A DNA stretch of 64,000 nucleotides from G963667915 sp965197385 (GCA_965197385.1 CBDANA010000009.1:1054001-1118000); one strand, 5' to 3'. Positions 33,894-44,528 are shown, numbered from the stretch's first letter. A program made the numbers and translations. The notes: generated from the sequence alone by a model not told the origin.

Positions 33894-34252
33894 GCGTCTG
33901 GCTCAGACACGAGCAGAGCTTCCTTGAGGTCCTGGACGTGCCCGAGGAGCTTGGTCGTGGACGCAGCCGGCAAATCGCCTCTGGCCTGGGCCAGCTGAAC
34001 CTCACGCTCCGCGTGACTCAGCCGATCGAGTTGCGCCTGGCGGTGGGACCGGCGTTCCGAGTCCCGCTGCTGGCGTTCCGAGTCCAGCTGCAGGCGATCC
34101 AAGCGCTGATGGATGGCCACGATCTGGTCGTTGATTTCGCGTGACCTCCGACGGGCACGTTGCAAGGCGCGCCAGCCAGCCGCCACGGTTGCGATCCAGA
34201 GGGTGAGGAGCGTAGCGAGGCCCAGATAGAGCAGCGTCAGATCGGCTGGCAT
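33890..34252 (-). CDS. Membrane-anchored coiled-coil protein of unknown function
   Basis: The 120-residue protein has one N-terminal membrane helix (LTLLYLGLATLLTLWIATVA). A highly charged coiled coil follows (ALQRARRRSREINDQIVAIH, then SERQQRDSERRSHRQAQLDR). No family is recognised. As first gene of the ATGA-coupled glycosyltransferase operon it may anchor or organise the transferases at the inner membrane. That role is inference from position only. Confidence 0.7.
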   Translation of the reverse strand: MPADLTLLYLGLATLLTLWIATVAAGWRALQRARRRSREINDQIVAIHQRLDRLQLDSERQQRDSERRSHRQAQLDRLSHAEREVQLAQARGDLPAASTTKLLGHVQDLKEALLVSEPDA

Positions 34253-34486
34253 GCGAGAAGATGTAGCGTCGGCAACAGCGGACGGGCGGTGTCACTCACC
34301 CGCCGGACAACGGCTCGCCAGTGGACGGAGGCCGCTCTTCGGCGGACCCCGTGTCACTGTCAGAGATACCTGGTCGCACTCTAGCACATACGCTAGGACC
34401 AGTACCTTCGCTTCCCGCCGGGCCGTAGAGGAAAGAGGCAGATGAAGAGAGGCGTCATGACTCGACGAGCGAGCGACATCTGGTGG

Positions 34487-35362
34487 CTACTGGATCTCGA
34501 GTCGTGCCACGACGGGATAGTGGTCGGATGGATAGCGGCCCTCGTCGTTGTGCAGGACCGTCTCGGCGGAGCGGACGTCGATCGGGCCGCCAACGAGGAT
34601 CCAGTCGATGCGATTCTCCCTCCGGTCACGGGGCGGGCCGAACCCGCTCGACGTGAGTGGCGGGCCGCGGCGCTCGTCGGCCACGAGCCACGCATCCGCC
34701 AAACCCTGCGTCGTCAAGGCCCGCCAGGTGTCGCTGGCCTCCGCCACCGCGTTGAAGTCGCCGGTGACGATGACGGCGCTGCCCGGAGGGAGCGCCGCGA
34801 CGCGCGTCGTGACCATCGTGGCCGCGTCGAGCTGCGCCTGACCCCTCCGGAGGGTGAAGTGTGTGTTGAAGACGTAGAGCGGACGGCCGCTCGCCCGGTG
34901 ATGGAATCTGGCCCAGGTGACGATCCGGGATCCCCGTCGGCGCCTGGCCGGCCGGTCCGGCGTCGAGGAGAGCCAGAAAGTGCCGGATTCGATCGGACTC
35001 AGCTCGCCGTGCCGGTAGAAGATCGGCGTGTACTCGCTAAGGCCCTGGCCGCCGTTGAGGCCACGGTCAATCCCCAGCCACCGATAGTCCGACAACGCCG
35101 ACGCCAGAAACTCGACCTGTTCCTCGAGCACTTCCTGCAGGCCGACCACGTGCGGGGCGAACCGTCGGATCGTGTCGGCCACCAACGCCTTGCGATTAGA
35201 CCAGACGTTCTCGCCGTCGCGGCCGTTCGCCGTCCGGATGTTGAACGTCATGACGTCGATCGGAACCGGCACCGCGACGCTCGAGCCACCGCCGATGGCG
35301 ACGAGCAGCGACGCCACGATCGCCACCCGCAGGCGATGCCGGCCAGCTAGCCGCAGCTGCAC
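34487..35362 (-). CDS. Exported endonuclease/exonuclease/phosphatase-family protein
   Basis: The 291-residue protein has an N-terminal hydrophobic signal (VAIVASLLVAIGGGSSVAVP). The EEP fold follows in order: VMTFNIRTANGRDGENVW (Asn), VGLQEVLEEQ (metal Glu), RPLYVFNTHFTLRRGQ (His), VTGDFNAVAEA (Asp, Asn), RIDWILV (Asp) and YPSDHYPVVARLEI (Asp-His). All catalytic positions are present. Relatives hydrolyse phosphodiesters or sugar/inositol phosphates outside the cell. The start is a GTG at 35362; the ribosome-binding site is weak. Confidence 0.88.
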   Translation of the reverse strand: MQLRLAGRHRLRVAIVASLLVAIGGGSSVAVPVPIDVMTFNIRTANGRDGENVWSNRKALVADTIRRFAPHVVGLQEVLEEQVEFLASALSDYRWLGIDRGLNGGQGLSEYTPIFYRHGELSPIESGTFWLSSTPDRPARRRRGSRIVTWARFHHRASGRPLYVFNTHFTLRRGQAQLDAATMVTTRVAALPPGSAVIVTGDFNAVAEASDTWRALTTQGLADAWLVADERRGPPLTSSGFGPPRDRRENRIDWILVGGPIDVRSAETVLHNDEGRYPSDHYPVVARLEIQ

Positions 35363-35592
35363 GATGTTCGCCTTTCCCTCGCACGCGCGCCACCGCGGTC
35401 GGCCATCGCACCAGTCTATGACATCCGTCGACGCTGGCGCCGTCTAACCCGTCTTAGGGCTGCGCGACAACGCCTTTGTGCTTATAATTCGGGCGTGTGC
35501 GAGCGATCCCGATCGGCTCGCTCGGTTCCAACACGAGGCGCACGTCAGCCAAGACTGGGCCGAGCCGGCCCGCAGCGGTGAGGAGTGCATTC

Positions 35593-36441
35593 GTGAACGG
35601 TGACGGCAACCTTGCGGTCTTCTGCGATTTCGAGAACATCGCTCTCGGCGTTCGTGACGCCAACTACGCGAAGTTCGACATCCGCCGGGTGATCGAGCGG
35701 CTGCTATTGAAAGGCAGCATCCTCGCGAAGAAAGCCTACTGCGACTGGGAGCGGTACAAGGAGTTCAAGCCGGCGATGCACGAGGCAGCCTTCGAGCTCA
35801 TTGAGATCCCGCACACGCGCCAGTCCGGCAAGAACTCGGCCGACATCCGGATGGTCGTTGACGCGCTCGATCTCTGTTACACGAAGGAGCACATCGACAC
35901 GTTCGTGATCATTTCGGGCGACTCCGACTTCTCGCCGCTCGTGAGCAAGCTGCGCGAGAACGCGAAGTCGGTGATTGGCGTTGGCGTGAAGAGCTCGACG
36001 TCCGACCTGCTGATGAACAACTGCGACGAGTTCATCTTCTACGACGACCTGGTCGCCGACCGGAAGCCGGCATGTCGGCGCCAGCCGGGCGGCAAGGGAC
36101 GAGGCAAGGCGATCGCATCCGCCAGGAAGGGTGACAAGCCGAAGGGCGCTGGGTCATCGTCCGCCTCCGCCAAGACGCAAGACGGGCTAGCGCAGGAGGC
36201 GATCGATCTGGTGCTCCAGACCGCCGCGGGGATCTACGCAGAGCGCGGCGATCGGACCAAGCTCTGGGGATCGATGGTCAAGCAGACGCTCAAGCGTCGC
36301 CGTCCGGGGTTCAATGAATCGTTCTACGGGTTCAACTCCTTCAACGACCTGCTCGAGGAAGCCCAGGCTCGGGGTCAGCTCGAGCTAGAGCTCGACGAGC
36401 GGTCGGGCGGATACCGGGTCGTCAGGGTGACGGACGACTAG
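35593..36441 (+). CDS. NYN-domain RNase-like protein with C-terminal LOTUS/OST-HTH domain
   Basis: The protein of about 282 residues begins with a NYN (LabA/DUF88) PIN-like domain. Its acidic residues are in AVFCDFENIALG, SADIRMVVDALDL and FVIISGDSDFSPLVSKLREN. A basic, low-complexity linker (160-190) leads to a LOTUS-like winged helix (AQEAIDLVLQTAAGIYAERG, then FNSFNDLLEEAQARGQLELE). Such proteins are thought to bind or cut RNA; targets are unknown in bacteria. The GTG at 35593 has GAGGAG about nine bases upstream. TATAAT at 35483-35488 may be its -10 box. Confidence 0.88.
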   Translation: MNGDGNLAVFCDFENIALGVRDANYAKFDIRRVIERLLLKGSILAKKAYCDWERYKEFKPAMHEAAFELIEIPHTRQSGKNSADIRMVVDALDLCYTKEHIDTFVIISGDSDFSPLVSKLRENAKSVIGVGVKSSTSDLLMNNCDEFIFYDDLVADRKPACRRQPGGKGRGKAIASARKGDKPKGAGSSSASAKTQDGLAQEAIDLVLQTAAGIYAERGDRTKLWGSMVKQTLKRRRPGFNESFYGFNSFNDLLEEAQARGQLELELDERSGGYRVVRVTDD

Positions 36442-36460
36442 CGCGCCACTCGCCGCTCGA

Positions 36461-37051
36461 CTACCTCCGGTCTAGGACTCGGTTCCACTCGTCCACCTGC
36501 TCCTTCTGCGCCGCAAGGAGTGAGGAAGGGTCGCCTTCGATCACCAGGGTCGTCATGACGTCGTTTTGCGCGATGGCATCGACGACGTCCTGCCCTGAGG
36601 AAACTTTTCCGAAAATCGTATGTCTGTCGTCCAGGTGGGCGGTCGGCCCGTGCGTGATAAAGAACTGGCTCCCGTTGGTGCCCGGCCCTGAGTTCGCCAT
36701 GGACATGGTGCCAGCCGAGTTGTGCCGCAGCGACGGATGGAATTCGTCAGCGAAGCGGTAGCCAGGTCCCCCAGTCCCGGTGCCAGTCGGGTCACCTCCT
36801 TGAATCATGAAATTGGCAATGACACGGTGGAACTTCAGCCCGTCGTAGTAACCCCGCTGCGCCAGGTTGACGAAGTTCGCTACCGTCATAGGGGCCTCCG
36901 CAGGAAAGAGCGTCACATAGATGCCACCCTTCGTCGTCGTGATAACGGCTGTCAATTCGTTCGCTTGGCTGGCCTCGATGGGCATTTCTGTCTGACCTCC
37001 ACTGAACACTGCGAACACCGCAGCCGTTGCCAATAGTCTCGTCGTCTGCAT
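36461..37051 (-). CDS. Cyclophilin-type peptidyl-prolyl isomerase, probably exported
   Basis: The 196-residue protein has a short N-terminal hydrophobic segment (LLATAAVFAVFSGG). The cyclophilin fold follows with FHRVIANFMIQGGDP (catalytic Arg, FMxQGGD), GTMSMANSGPGTNGSQFFIT and HTIFGKVSSGQDVVDAI. It speeds cis-trans isomerisation at proline, probably in the periplasm. A C-terminal helical tail of about 25 residues is extra. It is convergent with the NYN gene, with 19 bases between stops. Confidence 0.92.
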   Translation of the reverse strand: MQTTRLLATAAVFAVFSGGQTEMPIEASQANELTAVITTTKGGIYVTLFPAEAPMTVANFVNLAQRGYYDGLKFHRVIANFMIQGGDPTGTGTGGPGYRFADEFHPSLRHNSAGTMSMANSGPGTNGSQFFITHGPTAHLDDRHTIFGKVSSGQDVVDAIAQNDVMTTLVIEGDPSSLLAAQKEQVDEWNRVLDRR

Positions 37052-37319
37052 GTGATGTCCTCCCTTTCCAGAATCACCCCTTGCCCCGCGACGACCTCAG
37101 TCACCAGCTCCGGGCGCGTCGTCATCGGCAGGTAGATTAAACTCTAACCGGCTGTGAATCGCTAGTCCGATGCGGCAAGGCGGCATCCCACTGAACAGAA
37201 AGGCGACAGAAAGGCGACAGAAAGGCGGTGGCAGATGTCCACGACAGCCTGCGCTATACTTGGCCGTTCCCGTCATGCCACTCATATCCGGCACACAGCT
37301 CGGCTTGGGAGGCTGAAGC
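37052..37319. other. Intergenic region with 11-bp tandem repeat and a TATACT promoter element
   Basis: AAAGGCGACAG is repeated at 37199-37231 (two full units and a partial third). CCTGCGCTATACTTGGCCG at 37247-37265 matches elements before rpoD and the transaldolase gene, so TATACT at 37255-37260 is the probable -10 box of the hydantoinase gene. No -35 box is evident. Confidence 0.55.
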
Positions 37320-38780
37320 ATGGAGCCCATCGGGCCCTTACAAAGAAGCCATCCTCTAGCGCTGGTTCTGGTCGTTACGCTGCTTGGCGCGACGACTATT
37401 CGGCCTGCCCAGCCGTCAGCTGAGATTGTGATCCGCAACGACGTGATTGTGACCGTCGAGGGACAGTTGGCGGCGGATGTCCTGATCCGCGACAACGAGA
37501 TCGCTGAAATCGGTGAGAACCTGACCGCGGCCACGGGGGCTCGGGAGATCGACGCGAGTGGAATGCTCGTCCTGCCGGGTGGAATCGACCCGCATGTGCA
37601 CTTGGGGGGAAGTCGAGCGGATGATTACACGAGCGGCTCCGCCGCCGCGCTGGCAGGCGGCATCACGACGATCTCGAACTTCGTCTCGCCCAGAGATGGT
37701 GAGGGGCTCGTGGACGCACTGCGGCGGGGGGCAGAGGACGTACGCGCCCAGGCGATAGCCGACGTGATCTTGCACCCAATCATCGGTGATCCGAGCCCGA
37801 TTCCGGACGCACTCGAAGCGATGGCCGATGCTGGTCACACGAGCCTCAAGGTCTTCATGGTCAGGCCGACCTTCGACCACACAGTGCCTGGCTTCATGAC
37901 CGCGCTGCGCGCAGCGGGTGCGACCGGTCTGTTGATGATGATGCACTGTGAGGATGCCGCAATCGTCTCGACGACCGGTGAGCGGCTGATGGCCGAAGGT
38001 CGCGGATCGCTTCGGTACTTCCCGCAAGCCCGGCCAGTGCTGGCCGAGGTCGTGGCCACCCAGCGTGCCGTGGCGATGAGCGAGCCGACGGGCGCGCCCA
38101 TCTACATTGTTCATTTGTCGTCCGAAGGCGCGTTGCGCGTCGCCGAAGATGCTCAGGCACGCGGGCTACCCGTGTACGTGGAAACGCGCCCGATCTATTT
38201 GCATCTGACAGAGGAGCGCTTCGAGGGCCCGGATCGCGGCCTGTTCGTCGGCCAGCCACCCCTGCGCACGCTCCGCGACCAAGACGCGCTCTGGACAGGC
38301 CTCGCCAGCGGCACCATCCACGTCGTCGGTGCCGATCATGTCGCGTACCGTCGCGAGCAGAAGCGGGATCCCGACCAGACGGTCGTCCGTCACCGCGCCG
38401 GCCTGAACAATCTTCAAGTGATCCGACCGATGCTGTACTCGGAAGGGGTCCGCCGGGGCAGAATCACCGTCGAGCAGTTCGTCGCGGTCACATCGACGAA
38501 TCCAGCCAAGCTGTTCGGCCTGTACCCGTGGAAAGGCACGGTCGCCGTGGGCGCCGATGCCGATCTGGTCCTGTGGGATCCGGGCGACACGCGTCCGATC
38601 CGCGACGCCGACATGCTGTCAGGCAGCGGCTATTCTATCTACTCCGGGTGGGAGATCACCGCGTGGCCGCGGATGACGATTCGCCGCGGTGAGGTGGTCT
38701 ACGAGAACGGCCGGGGCACCGGCGAGGCCGGCAGTGGACAACTCATCTATCGAGAACGGGTGCGACCACCCATGTTGTAA
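37320..38780 (+). CDS. Exported dihydropyrimidinase/hydantoinase-like amidohydrolase
   Basis: The 486-residue protein carries a signal-like N-terminus (LALVLVVTLLGATTIRPAQP) and a cyclic amidohydrolase fold. The binuclear metal site is complete: HVH in GGIDPHVHLGG, the Lys to be carboxylated in TSLKVFMVRP, His in MMMHCEDAAI, His in IYIVHLSSEGAL and Asp in VVGADHVAY. It would open five- or six-membered cyclic diamides such as hydantoins or dihydropyrimidines. Export is unusual for the family. GGGAGG precedes the ATG. The PQQ-type dehydrogenase gene follows after 43 bases. Confidence 0.88.
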   Translation: MEPIGPLQRSHPLALVLVVTLLGATTIRPAQPSAEIVIRNDVIVTVEGQLAADVLIRDNEIAEIGENLTAATGAREIDASGMLVLPGGIDPHVHLGGSRADDYTSGSAAALAGGITTISNFVSPRDGEGLVDALRRGAEDVRAQAIADVILHPIIGDPSPIPDALEAMADAGHTSLKVFMVRPTFDHTVPGFMTALRAAGATGLLMMMHCEDAAIVSTTGERLMAEGRGSLRYFPQARPVLAEVVATQRAVAMSEPTGAPIYIVHLSSEGALRVAEDAQARGLPVYVETRPIYLHLTEERFEGPDRGLFVGQPPLRTLRDQDALWTGLASGTIHVVGADHVAYRREQKRDPDQTVVRHRAGLNNLQVIRPMLYSEGVRRGRITVEQFVAVTSTNPAKLFGLYPWKGTVAVGADADLVLWDPGDTRPIRDADMLSGSGYSIYSGWEITAWPRMTIRRGEVVYENGRGTGEAGSGQLIYRERVRPPML

Positions 38781-38823
38781 TAGGTACTCGGAGCTCGGGT
38801 AACGTTTTCGCAAAGGAGGACAG

Positions 38824-40110
38824 ATGAAACGACTGTTGATCGGCATATTGCTGGCTGTCTGCGGCGCGTTGGTCGTCGCCACGCTCCCGGTCCGCGCCCA
38901 GTCGGGCCTCCCCGCCTGCGCTCCGGACAACGGTGGCATCACGCTGCCGGATGGCTTCTGCGCGATGGTGGTGGCGGACGATCTCGGCGCCGCGCGTCAC
39001 CTGACAGTGGCGCCGAACGGCGATCTGTACGTTGCGATCCGCAATCAGGAGGATGCCCCGGGTGGCATCATCGCGCTGCGCGACACCGACGGCGACGGCC
39101 GTGCCGACCTGCAGGAGCGGTTCGGCAGGGATGGCGGCACGAGCATCGAGCTCCATAACGGCTATCTGTATTTTGGCCGCGACACCGCCATCGAGCGCTA
39201 CCGGATGCGCCCCGGTTCCCTCGTGCCCCACGAACCACCAGAAGTGCTCGCGACCTTTCCCGATCAGCAGGGCCATCGCGCCAAGGGCTTCGCGTTCGAC
39301 GGCGCAGGCGGCATGTTCGTCAACGTCGGCGCCCCCTCCAACGCCTGCCAGCCGGGCGGCCGCGTGCTCGAAGAGCCGGGCGAAGACCCCTGTCCGCTGC
39401 TTGAGCGCCATGGCGGGGTCTGGAAGTTCGACGAGAACGCCGCGGGCCAGACTCAGGAGACCGGCATGCGCTACGCGACCGGCATGCGACAGAACTTTGC
39501 CATGGCCTGGCACCCAACGGCGGGCGAGCTCTACCTAGTCCAGCACGGACGCGATCAGCTCAGTTCCCTGTGGCCAGATCGGTTCACGGACGCGCAAAAC
39601 GCCGAGCTGCCTTCGGAAGAATTCCTGAGGGTCGAGGACGGATCGAACTTCGGCTGGCCGTACTGCTACCACGACTGGCAGCAGGGCAAACGGGTGCTGT
39701 CGCCGGAATACGGTGGCGACGGGCACATGGTGGGCCGGTGCGATCGGTATCCGCTGCCCCTCATCGGCTTCCCGGGCCACTGGGCGCCGAACGACCTGAA
39801 CTTCTACACCGGCGACCAGTTCCCCGCCCCGTATCGAGGCGGCGCGTTCATCGTGTTCCACGGCTCGTGGAACCGTGCCCCGTTGGCGCAAGGCGGCTAC
39901 AAGGTCGTCTTCGTGCCATTCACCGACGGTAATCCGACGACGGGCGACTACCAAATCTTCGCGGACGGCTTCGCTGGGCAGACGCCACTCATGGAGCGGG
40001 ACGACGCGACGTACCGGCCGGCCGGCGTCGCGCAGGGTCCGGACGGCAGCCTCTACATTGCGAACGACAAGACGGGCCGCATCTGGCGGGTGATGTACCG
40101 CGGACAGTGA
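38824..40110 (+). CDS. Exported PQQ-dependent sugar (sorbosone-type) dehydrogenase
   Basis: The 428-residue protein has a signal peptide (AVCGALVVATLPVRAQ) and a six-bladed propeller of the GDH-B/sorbosone dehydrogenase type. Its blocks are AMVVADDLGAARHLTVAPNG, GMRYATGMRQNFAMAWHPT, EEFLRVEDGSNFGWPYCYHD and AFIVFHGSWNRAP. These proteins oxidise sugars with pyrroloquinoline quinone in the periplasm, but many family members have no proven activity. AAAGGAGG is seven bases before the ATG. It follows the hydantoinase-like gene and is probably in the same transcript. Confidence 0.87.
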   Translation: MKRLLIGILLAVCGALVVATLPVRAQSGLPACAPDNGGITLPDGFCAMVVADDLGAARHLTVAPNGDLYVAIRNQEDAPGGIIALRDTDGDGRADLQERFGRDGGTSIELHNGYLYFGRDTAIERYRMRPGSLVPHEPPEVLATFPDQQGHRAKGFAFDGAGGMFVNVGAPSNACQPGGRVLEEPGEDPCPLLERHGGVWKFDENAAGQTQETGMRYATGMRQNFAMAWHPTAGELYLVQHGRDQLSSLWPDRFTDAQNAELPSEEFLRVEDGSNFGWPYCYHDWQQGKRVLSPEYGGDGHMVGRCDRYPLPLIGFPGHWAPNDLNFYTGDQFPAPYRGGAFIVFHGSWNRAPLAQGGYKVVFVPFTDGNPTTGDYQIFADGFAGQTPLMERDDATYRPAGVAQGPDGSLYIANDKTGRIWRVMYRGQ

Positions 40111-40425
40111 CGCCGGCCGACGTGATAGGGGCCCGCGCCTCAATACCTCGGGCCAGGCAGTCACCAGCCAGAACGGCGCAGAGGATGCTCCCTGTTGGCG
40201 TCTGAATGGCGCTCTGCAAAGCGGTTGCACCTGCAGCCTCTCGCCCTGCGCTATACTTAATGGCCCCCTTCCTGCGCCTGGAAGTCGGAGACCGCCTCGG
40301 CCCCGACGAAGTCATCTCCGCCATTGGGGTCGCCGAGATGGGCAAGGTCTACAGAACGTGTGATCCCGGCACGACAATCTCTGTACTCACGCGCGGAACG
40401 GACGGCTGACAGTAAGGAGACACCG
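40111..40425 (+). promoter_or_regulatory. rpoD promoter element and long 5' leader
   Basis: This gene-less stretch contains GCCCTGCGCTATACTTAATG at 40244-40263, matching elements before the hydantoinase and transaldolase genes. With TATACT at 40252-40257 as -10 box, the rpoD transcript would have a leader of about 165 bases before the TTG start. No -35 box at 17 bp is apparent; TTGCAC at 40225 is 21 bp away. AAGGAGA at 40414-40420 is the ribosome-binding site. Confidence 0.55.
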
Positions 40426-42120
<1,695 letters not shown>

Positions 42121-42123
<3 letters not shown>

Positions 42124-42179
42124 CAGCCCGTGGATGCATCGCCGGTCGAATGCAGATGGACTCTTGCCACGGGCTGCTA
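42121..42179. repeat. Short palindromic repeat, copy C (59 bp, 13-bp perfect ends)
   Basis: TAGCAGCCCGTGG at 42121-42133 is repeated inverted at 42167-42179. The centre, TGCATCGCCGGTCGAATGCA at 42135-42154, differs at one base from the complement of 628-647 in copy A. It could act as an rpoD terminator hairpin, although it lacks a U-tract. The first three bases are the rpoD stop codon. Confidence 0.8.
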
Positions 42180-42198
42180 CCCACCTGAAGCCCGTCGG

Positions 42199-42217
42199 CC
42201 CTGCGCTATACTTGGCC
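42199..42217 (+). promoter_or_regulatory. TATACT promoter element of the transaldolase gene
   Basis: CCCTGCGCTATACTTGGCCG around 42199-42217 is nearly identical to the sequence before the hydantoinase gene. TATACT is at 42207-42212, about 49 bases before the transaldolase ATG. No -35 box is apparent. Confidence 0.5.
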
Positions 42218-42260
42218 GCGTTCCCATCGTGTCCAAGGCACATCGACAGAAAGAGACGCC

Positions 42261-43451
42261 ATGAGCCAGAGTCTTTACGAGCAACTACGCAGCATGACCG
42301 TCGTGGTGGCAGACAGCGGCGACATCAAGTCGATCGAGCGGTTTGCACCACGCGACGCCACGACCAATCCTTCTCTCATCACCGCGGCCGCGCAGATGGA
42401 CGACTATCGTGACCTCGTCGATGCCGCGTTGCACCGATCACGCGAGGAGATCGGTGAACACGCCGAAGAGATCGTCAGCCTCGCCATCGACCGACTGTCC
42501 GTCGAGTTCGGCGTTCGCATTCTCGGCATCATCTCGGGTCGTGTGTCCACCGAGGTCGACGCGCGACTATCGCACGACACCGAGGCCACGGTCGACAAGG
42601 CCCGCCGGCTCATCGGCTACTACGAGGAGGCGGGGATCGCGCGAGACCGTGTGCTCATCAAGATCGCCTCGACCTGGGAGGGCATCCGAGCGGCCGAGCG
42701 GCTGGAAGCGGAGGGGATTCACTGCAACCTGACGCTCCTGTTCGGGCTGCACCAGGCGGTCGCTTGCGCCGACGCCGGCGTCACGCTCATCTCGCCGTTC
42801 GTGGGACGCATCACGGACTGGTACAAGCTGGACCAGGGACGCGACAGCTACGCTCCCGCCGAGGATCCCGGAGTGCAGTCCGTCACGCACATTTACAACT
42901 ACTACAAGCACTTCGCGTGCAAGACCGAGATCATGGGCGCAAGCTTCCGCGGCCTGGGTCAGATCTGCGAGCTCGCCGGGTGCGACCTGCTGACCATTGC
43001 GCCGAAGTTCCTCAACGCTCTGCAGGAGACTGAGGGCGACCTCCCCCGCAAGCTCGCCCCGGAGACCGCGGCCGCGCAGTCGATCGACAAGCTCGCAGTC
43101 GACGAGGCGACGTTCCAGCGCATGCACGTTGAGGACCGGATGGCAACCGAGAAGCTGCGCGAGGGCATCACCGGGTTCAGCAAGGCCTTCGTGGCTCTGG
43201 AGCGCCTGCTCGGCGGCCGGCTGGCGGAGCTCGAGGGGCGCGAGCGCGTTCACCGCACCGCCCGAGAGGTGTTCGGGGTGTACGACCTGGACGGCGACGG
43301 TGCGATCACACGTGAAGAATGGGCCGGGACCTGCGTCGTGTTCGACGCACTTGACGTCGATGGAGATGGACGGGTCACGCCGCAGGACCTCGCCGCCGGG
43401 CTGGGCGGCGCCTTTTGCCTGGAAGAGAGAGACGGCGGCAACGCCCCGTGA
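42261..43451 (+). CDS. tal: Transaldolase with C-terminal EF-hand pair
   Basis: The first 330 or so residues are a class I transaldolase. They have DATTNPSLI near the N-terminus, the Schiff-base Lys in DRVLIKIASTWEGIRAAE, then NLTLLFGLHQAVACADAGV and SPFVGRITDW. The pentose-phosphate reaction moves a dihydroxyacetone unit between sugar phosphates in the cytoplasm. The C-terminal tail adds two EF-hand loops, DLDGDGAITREEW and DVDGDGRVTPQDL, both with the acidic calcium positions intact. The full length (396) exceeds TalB (about 317) by that tail. Calcium control is inferred only from the motif. It follows rpoD behind its own promoter element. Confidence 0.93.
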   Translation: MSQSLYEQLRSMTVVVADSGDIKSIERFAPRDATTNPSLITAAAQMDDYRDLVDAALHRSREEIGEHAEEIVSLAIDRLSVEFGVRILGIISGRVSTEVDARLSHDTEATVDKARRLIGYYEEAGIARDRVLIKIASTWEGIRAAERLEAEGIHCNLTLLFGLHQAVACADAGVTLISPFVGRITDWYKLDQGRDSYAPAEDPGVQSVTHIYNYYKHFACKTEIMGASFRGLGQICELAGCDLLTIAPKFLNALQETEGDLPRKLAPETAAAQSIDKLAVDEATFQRMHVEDRMATEKLREGITGFSKAFVALERLLGGRLAELEGRERVHRTAREVFGVYDLDGDGAITREEWAGTCVVFDALDVDGDGRVTPQDLAAGLGGAFCLEERDGGNAP

Positions 43452-43567
43452 AACCTAGGCATAAGGTCAGCGCGGAATGATCGGGATGGCCGTGATGGGC
43501 CGATCACCTAGTCTCAACATTCTCCTCGACCACGACGATCCGGTTGGTGATTCCTTAAAGGAGGTCA

Positions 43568-44209
43568 ATGCAGCGAAACACGTGGCTCAAGGCCGGTCTT
43601 GTCGCGCTCCTCATCGTTGGAGTGCCATGGCTGTTTCTCAGGACCGTCCAGAACACGATCGCCGAGCCCTATATCATCGATGACGCCTCGCTGTCGGGTT
43701 GGACTCTCGCCTTGGCAGAGATGCCACCGCCGTCCCACGCGTTGATCGCACTGCAGCCGCCAGGCGGACTGGTGCCGGATCTGTTTCAGCAGATCTTTCA
43801 CCGGACCATGGAGTCGATGACCACCCCCGGGCGGCCAGCCATGCCGGTCGTGCTCCAGAGCGAGTTTGTGACCGCCCTTCGCGAGGTCCTGTCTCCGGAA
43901 GAGATCCTGAAGGCTGCACGGCAATCCGGGCTCCAAGAGGCGCGGTTCGACCCCGTGTGCATGGCGGTCAAACGGAAGCCCGCCGCAGGACGCACCCGGC
44001 AGCTGTACTTCGTCGTGTTCGAGGCGCCGGCGTTCCTTCGCTTCCGACAAGCGCTCCAGCGTCTGTACGTTGGAGGTGGCGGCGCGGAGTCGTTCGATCC
44101 TGCTGGGCTCGAGCTCGTCCTACAGGTCGCCTCGTCCGATGCGGACTTCGCCGGCTGGTGGCCCCTGGACGTCGACCGGACAATCGACTGCCGGGCGCCG
44201 CTCACCTGA
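43568..44209 (+). CDS. Single-pass membrane protein of unknown function
   Basis: The 213-residue protein starts after an ideal AAAGGAGGTCA. It has one N-terminal membrane helix (AGLVALLIVGVPWLFLRTVQ), and the rest is soluble, presumably periplasmic. Notable segments are DASLSGWTLALAEMPPPSHA, QIFHRTMESMTTPGRP and QSGLQEARFDPVCMAVKRKP. I do not recognise a family. The strong translation signal and intact frame argue that it is real. Confidence 0.72.
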   Translation: MQRNTWLKAGLVALLIVGVPWLFLRTVQNTIAEPYIIDDASLSGWTLALAEMPPPSHALIALQPPGGLVPDLFQQIFHRTMESMTTPGRPAMPVVLQSEFVTALREVLSPEEILKAARQSGLQEARFDPVCMAVKRKPAAGRTRQLYFVVFEAPAFLRFRQALQRLYVGGGGAESFDPAGLELVLQVASSDADFAGWWPLDVDRTIDCRAPLT

Positions 44210-44291
44210 TCGCGGGCCTCTGACCTGATGTTCTCCCACCTCCGGCGCCAGCAACCCCGATTGAGCTTTTGATGAGCGCCGCCGTGGCGTG

Positions 44292-44528
44292 TCAGGATTC
44301 AGGCGTCTCGACGTCACTGGGGTCCGGACTGAGCCACCATCCTCGCCTGAGCAGCTCGTCCTGCAACCGCTTGGCGCTCTCGATCGGTGCGTCGAGGCTG
44401 CTGAAGGGCTCGGCCACCTGGGCACCGTCCGGATACAGCAGGCGAAGCGCTGGCAGCCCGTCGTCCTCCTCGTAGCGGAGGCCGAGGAATTAGATCGGGG
44501 AGGTTCGCAGATTCAAGAACCACAGCAT
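44292..44528 (-). pseudogene. Small protein gene with in-frame TAA
   Basis: From the ATG at 44528 the frame reads MLWFLNLRTSPI, TAA, FLGLRYEEDDGLPALRLLYP, then SSLDAPIESAKRLQDELLRR to a TGA. The protein-like composition on both sides of the stop suggests a small conserved protein of about 77 residues carrying a nonsense mutation. Family unknown. Confidence 0.4.
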
